Shown in pieces: positions 1-8,212 of a stretch of 64,000 nucleotides of DNA. Under the pieces are notes generated by a model, which saw nothing but the letters and a program-made list of their open reading frames with translations, was not told the DNA's origin and did not search any database. The translations under genes and the position numbers were made by a program. Origin of the DNA: Symsagittifera roscoffensis (Eukaryota > Xenacoelomorpha > Acoela > Convolutidae); the NCBI RefSeq assembly GCF_963678635.1, contig NC_087071.1:26273378-26337377 (forward strand), given 5' to 3'. Each line of letters opens with the position of its first letter. Positions within the stretch are counted from its first letter, which is position 1.

Positions 1-2
1 TA

Positions 3-1325
3 ACAAAAATAAACGGAAAATACTTTACCACCGCCGATATTAATAGTGCATATAATCAAATGCCATTAGATGAACAATCACGATGTTTAACACAATTTGT
101 TATTGGAAACCAACAATACGAATTCAACCGCTTATTCTATGGAATATCCATAGGACCAGCAGCATTTTCAGCTTTTATGAGCAAAATTTTCAGACCACTA
201 ATACTCAAGAAAAACGCAATCACCTATTTAGACGATGTTTTTATGCAATCACAGACAAAAGAGGAAATGTTCAATGTTTTAGAACAATATCACCAAATAT
301 TTCAGAACGAAAATCTGAAGGCCGCCCCCGATAAATCACACTTCTTTTTGACAAGAGTTAAATTCTTAGGACATAATATAGAAAGAAAAACAATCACTCC
401 ATTGAAATCACGTATAGACGCTATTCAAAAACTCCAACCACCAACAAATAAAAAGAAAATCCAAGAATTCCTTGGAATGTTAAACTTTTTAAGCAAATAT
501 GTTTATAAAATGCAATTATATCTACGACCATTCTATAATATACTTAGACAACAAAATAATTTTGAATGGAATGCAGAACATCAAGCACGATTTGAAGAAA
601 TTAAAAAACTTCTAACTGAACAAATTTCAAACACAATTCCAGATTCAAATCAACCATTTTATGCTATGTGCGATGCTTCGAACTTTGGCATCGGCGCAGC
701 ATTATTACAATCACATAATGGTACAAATAAAATGAACCTCATATCAGCAAATTCTCGATTATTCACTCAAGCAGAGCTACGACTCTCAACTCTATTGAGA
801 GAATGTACAGCCATAATATACACACTAACAGAATATGAATTTCTGATACTTGGATCAAAACATCCCACAGTTCTATTCACAGACCATAAACCAATCATCT
901 TTCTTTTTACACAAAAGTCTAATCCAAACCATCGAGTTTATAGATTTCAACTAATTTTAATGAAATTCCCAAACTTACATATAGTTTGGACCGCAGGAAA
1001 AAATCTTGCATTACCAGACACCTTAAGTCGAAATACGCCACCTGAATTACTTACACGTAAAACCACAGTTGAAATACCCAAAAATATAAAATTCTACCTT
1101 GCAGAAAATGAAACATCACCCCGACTAGAATGCAAATATGCAGTAAAAACTGACGTTGAACAATCACAGATAAACAATCTACAACACTTCCCACTTTATT
1201 TAGATTGTCAAAATAATCACTATGAAGTTGACCTACTTGGAACATCAACTTTTAAACCAATCCCATATTCACAATGGATAAAAAATAACACCCAACAAAA
1301 AAGAAATCGTTCAACACCGAAATAA
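3..1325 (+). CDS. pol: Ty3/gypsy pol fragment: reverse transcriptase and RNase H
   Basis: The frame is open from position 3, so the gene begins outside the window. RT palm is recognisable: a TTADINSAYNQ-type motif at about 27-59, FGIS-like segment (LFYGISIGPAAF) near 132-170, and the catalytic YLDD box at about 225-236. The thumb motif KFLGHNI follows near 360. RNase H (Ty3 type) starts near 655 with CDASNFGIGAALLQ; the catalytic Glu lies in LLREC near 795, TDHKP near 880, and ALPDTLSRN at about 1008-1034 closes the domain. After RNase H about 95 residues of linker follow, then the frame ends at 1325 in an unnatural tail. The integrase zinc finger and DDE core that should come next are absent. 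Function of the family: copying element RNA into DNA. The copy is probably inactive. Confidence 0.93.
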   Translation, partial: TKINGKYFTTADINSAYNQMPLDEQSRCLTQFVIGNQQYEFNRLFYGISIGPAAFSAFMSKIFRPLILKKNAITYLDDVFMQSQTKEEMFNVLEQYHQIFQNENLKAAPDKSHFFLTRVKFLGHNIERKTITPLKSRIDAIQKLQPPTNKKKIQEFLGMLNFLSKYVYKMQLYLRPFYNILRQQNNFEWNAEHQARFEEIKKLLTEQISNTIPDSNQPFYAMCDASNFGIGAALLQSHNGTNKMNLISANSRLFTQAELRLSTLLRECTAIIYTLTEYEFLILGSKHPTVLFTDHKPIIFLFTQKSNPNHRVYRFQLILMKFPNLHIVWTAGKNLALPDTLSRNTPPELLTRKTTVEIPKNIKFYLAENETSPRLECKYAVKTDVEQSQINNLQHFPLYLDCQNNHYEVDLLGTSTFKPIPYSQWIKNNTQQKRNRSTPK

Positions 1326-1698
1326 CCTATTACCTTATTATCCAAAAGAATACGCACTCCGCGAACTAACTCAATTATATTCTTTTACAGGTTTACAAGT
1401 TATTCAAAATGACCCACATACGGAAAATACAACAAAGGAACAAAAAGATGTTCACCTCAAAAACCAAATAACAAAATCAACCACCACAAAAAATAACACA
1501 AAAAATCTAGATCAAAATACATCTCAAAAAGAAAGAAAAAATAGAAAAATGACAGAACAAATAATACCCCAAGAACAAATCGACAAATCAGAACATAGAG
1601 AGTCTTCACGACTTAGAAATCAACCACGTAAAAATTATAAATTATTCATCCCACAATCTAAAATATTAAAGAAAGTTGAATTTCAAAAACAACTTTAA
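1282..1698 (+). pseudogene. Remnant of pol C-terminus (end of integrase GPY/F-like region and tail), shifted frame
   Basis: A different frame opens at 1282 and runs to a TAA at 1696-1698. It reads VQHRNNLLPYYPKE at about 1309-1350, which resembles the last strand of the GPY/F module that ends Ty3 integrases, then a Lys/Thr/Asn-rich stretch and a basic tail with SSRLRNQPRKNYK near 1604-1645, like the RRSxRxRKPPxRY tails of such pols. The upstream pol frame stops at 1325, so the two frames overlap near an A-rich run at 1297-1306. Inference: about 1 kb encoding the HHCC and DDE integrase domains was deleted between the post-RNase H linker and this tail. No start codon is needed because it would be part of the polyprotein. 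Confidence 0.6.
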
Positions 1699-2291
1699 TT
1701 CTACATTTAATAATCCTTGCACCTCTGAAACATTTTACACTTTCACTTTTCAAGATAACATGCTGACAAACACGCAGCGATTCTAGTTCAAAATTAGCCA
1801 ATAGGATTCATCCAAACCGTCACCTTCTATAACTTTAACACAAACCAACTAGACGAAAAATATTAAACTCCAGGCATATCTATAACTATAACTCTACGAC
1901 CTCCAGGTCAAAAATAAGCAAACCACTCCAACTTGACAACTAAAATAAATATCACCATAATATCATAACCCTCCCTTATCTAATAAACCAAAGATCAACA
2001 ATATTTCCCCAACTCAGACCTCAAATATCCCCCAAACAAATATGTTAAATTAGCCTAAAGTAAAAGAACGACCATTTTATTTAGCCTAAAGTATAAAAAT
2101 CTCAAAAATACCCCAGATCATTTGACAAATGAAAATAAAGACAAAGAAGACCTCCCGATCACCATAAAAATTGCCCCCAACAATTTTTTACAAAACTCAA
2201 CCCACTTGTCAAAAAACTAATAAATAAACCGACCACACTTGAAAATTGCCCCAAACAACAAAAAATATTCGATCACGAAGTCATTTCTTAA
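1699..2291 (+). other. G-poor non-coding stretch between pol tail and small ORFs
   Basis: No ORF of note on either strand. The sequence is rich in A, C and T and very poor in G. A short phrase (TTAGCCTAAAGTA) occurs twice, near 2050 and 2080. This is where a splice acceptor for a downstream env-type mRNA might lie, but I see no convincing one. Confidence 0.5.
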
Positions 2292-2522
2292 ATGCTCTTC
2301 TATCAAACAGTCACTAAAATTATCACAAACCTCAAACAATTTTTTACGATACTTGAAACTTTCATAATATTTCTTTTTGATATTCTTGAATCTTTTCTAA
2401 TAATCTTAATCATTTTTTGTAATATTTTTTTAATTTTCTACACTATATTCGAACTATTTCTCCAACTTTCAAAAACCCTTGATTATATCCACAGGTACGA
2501 TTCATACAACTTGTCTAAATGA
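2292..2522 (+). CDS. Small hydrophobic membrane ORF 1 of the element (76 aa)
   Basis: ATG at 2292 to TGA at 2520-2522. The product is almost wholly hydrophobic from residue 15 to 62 (runs of F, I and L such as IIFLFDILESFLIILIIF), enough for one long or two adjacent membrane spans, followed by a short polar tail. I do not recognise it. Its stop overlaps the start of the next ORF as ATGA (2519-2522), which suggests that the pair is real and translationally linked. Composition bias alone (T-rich DNA gives F, I and L) could produce a hydrophobic ORF, so support is moderate. Confidence 0.4.
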   Translation: MLFYQTVTKIITNLKQFFTILETFIIFLFDILESFLIILIIFCNIFLIFYTIFELFLQLSKTLDYIHRYDSYNLSK

Positions 2523-2707
2523 TACGAACTATTTTCAGTAGAACTGATATTTTTCTACTATTTGTAATTTTCATAACATTTCTATCATCCCTCATTTTGA
2601 CCATATGCAAATGTATAAAGAAAGCAATCATCACATTCGCTCTAGCAACAATCCTCCTAATTCTTTTCTTAGAAGAATACTATAATAAACATAAACTTTT
2701 TCACTGA
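2519..2707 (+). CDS. Small membrane ORF 2 of the element (62 aa)
   Basis: Starts with the ATG at 2519, overlapping the TGA of the preceding ORF by 4 bases, and ends at TGA 2705-2707. It has two hydrophobic segments (FLLFVIFITFLSSLILTI and IITFALATILLILF) separated by a short Cys/Lys turn (CKCIKK), and a short charged C-terminus. It is viroporin-like in size and topology, but I can claim no function. The next long frame opens at 2716, nine bases after this stop. Confidence 0.4.
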   Translation: MIRTIFSRTDIFLLFVIFITFLSSLILTICKCIKKAIITFALATILLILFLEEYYNKHKLFH

Positions 2708-2715
2708 AAGAATAG

Positions 2716-3849
2716 ACCAAAAAGCTATCAAAAATTGCTACCCAACATTCACAAAGTCAGTCTTCACCGACATCATCCCAAGATAACCCAACAACACCTT
2801 CAACTACCCAAAATCCTCAAACATCTACACGAATTTCCTTTCAAGATAACCCATACACTTTTGAAGAACGACACGCTCGTTTATCTGAACCACTAGAACC
2901 AGTTCAACGACAAGCACCTTTGAGTGAACCAACATACAACTTATACCCAACACTACCACAAGAATTAAGTAGAATAAGAAATCCTAGTCAAAACCAAAAT
3001 ACAGTCGAAATAAATAGACAAATTATACATCCTCGACGAAACAGAAATTTTCAAACACCCCGAGTTCATTTTGATATATCTCAATCCCCATCACAAAACA
3101 CTCCAGAAAACCCCATTGGTATATTATCAGAAACCCCTACGCTTCTTTCACAACGTAGCACCTCAAGCCTACCATCAGATTACTTAGGTTCAACACCAAC
3201 ATCTGAACAAATACGTGAAAATCCCTTTAACCCCCCAAACCAGGCATCACGACTACCATATTGGACAACACATTCATTTACACAAGGTGAACTAAATTTA
3301 GTCAATGATCCAATAGATATTTCTACGGATACAACAACATCCTCATCATTACCAGAAACAGTATCACTACCATCAACACCATCAATAAGCCAGATTTCAC
3401 CACCACCTTTTAACTTAAATTTCCCAAATAACCTCGACGCTAGATATCGAGAACAATCATCAACAAATATCCCTTTAAGACTAGATTGGAATACATTTAC
3501 AGCACCTCTACCATTATTTGGACAACATCTAGAAAGTAATCGCCTTCACAACTGGGCACTTAATAGATTACAATACCGACAAGACATTCACGACGATATC
3601 CGTGATCACAATATCCAAATACTCCAACAAAACAGTTTACAATTAAAGTTTGAAATCACAGTTAAATTAAACAACATTACTCAACATCCCTACCCATTAA
3701 ATCCACCAAACATAACAGCTCAATCACTACCACCACCATTTATAACCACTGAAGTAATATATAAATACGACAGATATACCAAAAAGACAATTGGTTACAT
3801 CACATTTTATAACCCATACTCAGGATTATCATACACATGTATATTCTAA
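2716..3849 (+). CDS. Met-free P/S/T-rich ORF between pol and env (377 codons, unknown)
   Basis: The frame is open from just after a TAG (2713-2715) to TAA at 3847-3849 and contains no ATG codon at all, so a normal start cannot lie inside it. The first non-ATG candidate discussed is TTG at 2920. The first two thirds are low-complexity (Pro, Ser, Thr, Gln, Asn); the last 110 residues look folded (LRLDWNTFTAPLPLFGQHL, then a QYRQDIHDDIRDHNIQ helix-like stretch and a Pro-rich end). The end overlaps the env start by 13 bases. It could be reached by frameshift from the small ORF at 2519-2707, by splicing, or by a non-AUG start. I do not recognise the family. Codon use matches its neighbours (A-ending, G-poor). 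Confidence 0.6.
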   Translation, partial: TKKLSKIATQHSQSQSSPTSSQDNPTTPSTTQNPQTSTRISFQDNPYTFEERHARLSEPLEPVQRQAPLSEPTYNLYPTLPQELSRIRNPSQNQNTVEINRQIIHPRRNRNFQTPRVHFDISQSPSQNTPENPIGILSETPTLLSQRSTSSLPSDYLGSTPTSEQIRENPFNPPNQASRLPYWTTHSFTQGELNLVNDPIDISTDTTTSSSLPETVSLPSTPSISQISPPPFNLNFPNNLDARYREQSSTNIPLRLDWNTFTAPLPLFGQHLESNRLHNWALNRLQYRQDIHDDIRDHNIQILQQNSLQLKFEITVKLNNITQHPYPLNPPNITAQSLPPPFITTEVIYKYDRYTKKTIGYITFYNPYSGLSYTCIF

Positions 3850-5510
3850 AATTATTAATTTTTCTCCAACTCCTTTTTCTAGTAATCTCAAATCAAAATA
3901 TAAACCCTTCTCCCCGCACAGGACCCCAAGATTTATTAGTAACACATTACGATTGTGAAGAAAACGAACAAAAAACACTACACAAGTATGCAATAAATCA
4001 AGTATCACAATGCGAAACAGAACCACAAGCCATAGAAACAACAAATGTAATAGCGACACTATATTCAAAAGCCCGAGCAACTACAGTTATAGGATATAAA
4101 TTCACAGCAACATTTTCTGAAAAGAAAGTACATTGTTCACAAGTCTCAAACGGAAATAAAAACCGACTTGACCATGAATCATTCTACCAGAGTAATATAG
4201 AACGACTTTTACATCTCAATCCCGAAGATTGTAAAAACGAGTTACTCCGACTAAACATCACAAAAAATAAAAACACAGATAGAAAGTTAGTATATTTCCA
4301 AGTTTTTTCAGATTCTGTACATCAAGCAGAACTTGAAAGATATCAAGGACATATAAAATTAGATGAAACGTACCCATATAACGGCGCACACGGACGATTA
4401 ACCTATGACATGCACGATAAACACTGGATACCACACATTGGTATAAATAACCCATCAAACTGCAAAGCAGACACAAAAAACAAAGGATACCAAGAGATCA
4501 TGTTTTTCGATTGGAAAATACAACTCGAAAAAATACAACTCACACGAGATTTATCAGACAACACAATGATCTATCAAGGAATTAGATTACCTTGTAAAAA
4601 CGACCAAGGTTATTGCGACCCTACAACACGAACACAAGCAACAATTGTTTGGTTCCCCGAAGACACATGTACAACATTTCAAGTAGCAAAAATACACGCT
4701 CGTATGATAAAATTTCACGAAAAATATTTTATACAATCAATACCATATGAACAAGTAAATCCATTACGAAAAATAAGTTCTAATTTTAGAAACATTCATA
4801 ATATAGAAAATAAATTAACACGTTTTCAAATATATCAAGAAACAGAACTTGCATGTAAATACAGAAACCCACTTCACAAAACACAATACTCCGAAATATT
4901 AGTTGAATACGAAAATGGATTCGACATGACCACTGGAAAAATAAAAGTCGACCCATACGCCACAAGTCATCCCCTAAATGAAGGAACATCATATATACCA
5001 GTTAATTTTCAAAAGAATACAGGTCAACCTGGTGGACATTTAAAGCCCCAAGACGATCAAAGCACACGTTTACAAGAACTATCACTAATGAATAGTACAT
5101 ATTTCGGTAATATCCACTATGATATTCACTTAGATATGAAACTAGACTACACGATTAGCCGAATTTTTCAAGAAAAGTCACTCTCTGAATTAGAAACACT
5201 ACACCAACTATGCGAATTAGAAAGAACACAAATATTACAATCACTTGCACTAGCAGTATTAAAAATACCCTACGCAGGATATTTACTATCAGGAAATAGA
5301 TCAAATTTTTTAGACTATGAAGGAAACATCTTATGGTTTTATACTTGTACTAAAAAAGTATCACCACTATACGTTTTTGAAGATAAACGATGCTATAAAA
5401 GAATCCCTATTTTTATAAGAATAAAGTACATTTCGTTGACACACTTTCACGAAGAACCTATTTCTGGGATACCGCAGTCCCATGTGGATCAGAAAATAGC
5501 CACAATGTAG
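3837..5510 (+). CDS. env: Envelope glycoprotein, N-terminal part (Monjiviricetes/chuvirus-type class III fusion protein family)
   Basis: ATG at 3837 gives a signal peptide (MYILKLLIFLQLLFLVIS), so the product enters the secretory pathway. The mature start has the family-like HYDCEENE motif, a Cys about 20 residues on (QCETEPQ), then VIGYKFTATFSEKKVHCSQ, and later NPEDCKNELLRLNI. The distal part has an LCELERTQILQSLAL helix and an AGYLLSG segment, features I associate with the glycoproteins of mononegaviruses and chuviruses that were captured by arthropod and other animal genomes. At least ten Cys and several N-x-S/T sites fit an ectodomain. The reading frame breaks at a run of five T at about 5410-5414; the residues between there and the stop at 5510 are out of frame with the family. 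The rest of the protein is in the next entry. The start overlaps the previous ORF by 13 bases. Confidence 0.75.
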   Translation: MYILKLLIFLQLLFLVISNQNINPSPRTGPQDLLVTHYDCEENEQKTLHKYAINQVSQCETEPQAIETTNVIATLYSKARATTVIGYKFTATFSEKKVHCSQVSNGNKNRLDHESFYQSNIERLLHLNPEDCKNELLRLNITKNKNTDRKLVYFQVFSDSVHQAELERYQGHIKLDETYPYNGAHGRLTYDMHDKHWIPHIGINNPSNCKADTKNKGYQEIMFFDWKIQLEKIQLTRDLSDNTMIYQGIRLPCKNDQGYCDPTTRTQATIVWFPEDTCTTFQVAKIHARMIKFHEKYFIQSIPYEQVNPLRKISSNFRNIHNIENKLTRFQIYQETELACKYRNPLHKTQYSEILVEYENGFDMTTGKIKVDPYATSHPLNEGTSYIPVNFQKNTGQPGGHLKPQDDQSTRLQELSLMNSTYFGNIHYDIHLDMKLDYTISRIFQEKSLSELETLHQLCELERTQILQSLALAVLKIPYAGYLLSGNRSNFLDYEGNILWFYTCTKKVSPLYVFEDKRCYKRIPIFIRIKYISLTHFHEEPISGIPQSHVDQKIATM

Positions 5511-6454
5511 TACAACTAAACCCTGATGAAGATAAATATTACCTTCTCACCCCATATCCCACATTAATGCAATCACTCAAAAAATTTTCACCAGAAAGCA
5601 TTCGCGCTATCGCTCGAAACCCAAATATAGACTTACAATCAATAGGAATATACTCAAAATCAGATATTCAACATCACATTAGAACACAACAATTCCAAGA
5701 ATTATTAACACAAATGGACACAATACAAAGACAATCAATTGACCAAAACTTACGCAAACTTGCCGAAACCGCAGGATTTGCAGACATCTATACGCAAGAC
5801 TATAGCGGATATTTTAAAGACATTAAAGATTATATATATCTAAACAGTGAAAAATACCGTCCCCAAGATATATCACCTATCAATATTTTTAGCTTTGTTA
5901 CACTCAAGAATGAGATTCTTGATTTTCTAGGATGGCCCTTCTACATCTTAGAAAAACTGACTATTTTATACGCAATGTTTAACTTTATTGGATTTCTTTT
6001 TTCACTCTTAAAAGGAATCTATAACACATGTGCTATACACACACAAGTCAATAGACAAGCAAGTGTAGCACGCATACTATTTGCAGGATTTTTTGGAATC
6101 TTTTCTACATCTATAAACAAAATTCTTTTAGACGCACAAATAAAAGAATATAACACAAAAATAGCAACAAGACAGAACACATACGACGAAGAACATAACA
6201 ATGTAGACACAACGCCAACAGCACCACAGTTACCACCCCTACCACATAACCATCCATTATCCCTAGTCCCACGTAATTTTCGAAATTTAGCCATAACACA
6301 TAATCAAAATTTTAGACCAACCATATCACAAAGTCCCATCCAACATATAATGCCACACCACTCACAAGATGAAAATACTTATGAACAAATTATAGAACAA
6401 CCCCATACCACCGCTTTTCAGTCTCAAAATAATAATTTTTTTAGCCCACGATGA
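5399..6454 (+). pseudogene. env: Envelope glycoprotein, C-terminal part in shifted frame: ectodomain end, membrane region, cytoplasmic tail
   Basis: This frame opens at 5399, inside the previous ORF, and carries the family's next conserved piece (VHFVDTLSR near 5426-5452). The first ATG is only at 5567, so without the shift it lacks a start and signal peptide. IGIYSKSDIQHHI at about 5642-5680 matches the family's GIYS-type segment before the helical stalk. Two hydrophobic segments follow, at about 5929-6020 (WPFYILEKLTILYAMFNFIG and on) and 6070-6125. The tail of about 110 residues is Pro/His/Gln-rich. The stop TGA (6452-6454) overlaps the next ATG as ATGA. Either the insertion has decayed, the T-run was misread, or frameshifting is programmed. 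I see no clear slippery heptamer with a downstream structure, so decay or sequencing error is favoured. Confidence 0.7.
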
Positions 6455-8049
6455 GCCGACAACTTGGATCCCTACACCGATCAAATTCCCACCCAACCAA
6501 CCTCACCACTCCAATCCCAATAATACCACTTTTTGCTTTTCCGCCACCCGATTTCCCCACCAGTAATGTAACACCCGGCATGAATTCCGATACTAATTCA
6601 CACATCTCAGTTTTATACTCCATCTCACAACTCAATAACCCGAATATTGAAACCCCCGATGAATTTGCCGACCCTGAACCATCTCCATCAAATAATTTTC
6701 ACACCAACTCCTCAAATTTTTCCCAACCCCCTTTTCAACCCATACTACCAAATAACCCTGTCCCAACCAATTCTACACCCTCTTATGCTTCCCAAGTCAC
6801 TCCAACCTACTCCTCACTTCACTCAGACCAATCATCTCATTCTCCAGACACCCCCCGAATCTCCCCAGAACTAGATAATTTCATTACCCTACAACAACAA
6901 CCCTACCACCTTGACACCCCAACCATAAACCAAATCTCATCCACAATAGATTCATCCAACCCTCCTACCCCTACACCCTCTTCAATTTATACTGAATCAT
7001 TAGCACCATCATGCACATCTACTGAATCTTCACTCAGCACTAATAGAGCTTACCGCACTTTTAAAAGAAAGTTCCCCAACCATCCTTTCCCAGCGAAACC
7101 AGGAACAGCCCGTGAATATATCAACCATCCAAAACACACTAACACAAAAGAATTTTTAGCTATCACCTTACCCTCATTTCCACAATACACCTTAAACACC
7201 CCTCACGACACTAACGAGACACGTAACTTTGTAGACGAACACGTTTTAATGCCTACCCTTCCTTGGACCTCATATTATCATTTTACTAATCCCCTTTGCT
7301 TACCTTTATCTAACACTCACATCGATATAGAACGAAATAAGGACATGCTATATCGACTCACTACACCACTAACACCTAGACAATTTACTTACATTGGATA
7401 TGAAAAATCACTAAAAACACACACTGCACCCCGAGCTAGTGAATATACACTAGAATATTACGATCATAACATCATCAGAACTAACCAAGATCAATTCTTA
7501 GACGACGATCGCTTCGCTAACCCACAAATCACCGAGAAATTTTTCATTAAAACACCATATGTATTTACACTAAATATCTTCGATCGCAAGTTTGACCACA
7601 TTATTTCAGAAGCACTAACAGACACACAAGCCTACGAAAGTTTTAAAGAACGCTTCCAAATATTTTCACTAACCTTTCATTTCCTTGCACCACATGAAAG
7701 AGATTTGCACTGCTCACACGATATTATGTTGCGCACTAAACAAACACACACATATACTTATTATCGTTTCATCCAAAATCACTTTGACCTACACACTCCC
7801 TCCAGACAACCACACCATCGTTTTCAATTCATCAATTCCAAATACACCTCACCATTCTTTCTTAACTTCACATATTGCATTAAAGATACTAACCTTCATG
7901 GTATTCTTCGAAATTATGATCCCATAACCCAAATGTATATTTTTTTGTCCCATCACCAAGACCTTCAACGCAGAAGAATCCCGACCCTTCCTTATCCCAC
8001 ACGAGTTTGTACAACCTATAGAAATCCCCATTTTAGAATTCATCCATAA
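6451..8049 (+). CDS. Last ORF of the element: P/S/T-rich N-terminus with folded C-terminal domain (unknown, frameshifted near end)
   Basis: ATG at 6451 overlaps the env stop by 4 bases (ATGA). Residues 1-200 are low-complexity Pro/Ser/Thr/Asn. Residues from about 205 are compact and aromatic-rich (RAYRTFKRKFPNHPFPAKPG, then PWTSYYHFTNPLCLPLSN, and EKFFIKTPYVFTLNIFDRKF), suggesting a folded domain of some 300 residues. After a run of seven T at 7940-7946 the frame turns into implausible Arg/His-rich sequence up to the stop at 8049, while another frame carries natural-looking protein (next entry). I do not recognise the domain. Position after env recalls accessory genes of complex retroviruses, but that is analogy only. 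Confidence 0.6.
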   Translation: MSRQLGSLHRSNSHPTNLTTPIPIIPLFAFPPPDFPTSNVTPGMNSDTNSHISVLYSISQLNNPNIETPDEFADPEPSPSNNFHTNSSNFSQPPFQPILPNNPVPTNSTPSYASQVTPTYSSLHSDQSSHSPDTPRISPELDNFITLQQQPYHLDTPTINQISSTIDSSNPPTPTPSSIYTESLAPSCTSTESSLSTNRAYRTFKRKFPNHPFPAKPGTAREYINHPKHTNTKEFLAITLPSFPQYTLNTPHDTNETRNFVDEHVLMPTLPWTSYYHFTNPLCLPLSNTHIDIERNKDMLYRLTTPLTPRQFTYIGYEKSLKTHTAPRASEYTLEYYDHNIIRTNQDQFLDDDRFANPQITEKFFIKTPYVFTLNIFDRKFDHIISEALTDTQAYESFKERFQIFSLTFHFLAPHERDLHCSHDIMLRTKQTHTYTYYRFIQNHFDLHTPSRQPHHRFQFINSKYTSPFFLNFTYCIKDTNLHGILRNYDPITQMYIFLSHHQDLQRRRIPTLPYPTRVCTTYRNPHFRIHP

Positions 8050-8212
8050 CACTAAATTCAATCACAAATTATATAATCTAATCCAAAACACACCTTATGA
8101 ATTTGCAGTTGGCACTGAAGAACTAACCACCATTAAAGCACTTCAATTGCTTTGGCCACTACTTCAAACTAAAAATATCATCCGCATTTTAGCTAAATTA
8201 CTAACAACTTAA
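7946..8212 (+). pseudogene. C-terminal continuation of the last ORF in shifted frame
   Basis: From the T-run at 7940-7946 this frame is open to TAA at 8210-8212 and reads as ordinary protein (TFNAEESRPFLIPHEFVQ, later TIKALQLLWPLLQTKNII). About 88 residues, helix-rich at the end. It has no start of its own and fits as the true end of the ORF that starts at 6451, displaced by a one-base change in the T-run. Confidence 0.5.

Noticed and set aside
5399-5430. Programmed ribosomal frameshifting in env
   Set aside because: A T-run is present but no convincing slippery heptamer followed by a pseudoknot or stem was seen; two other ORFs break at homopolymers too, so error or decay is simpler.
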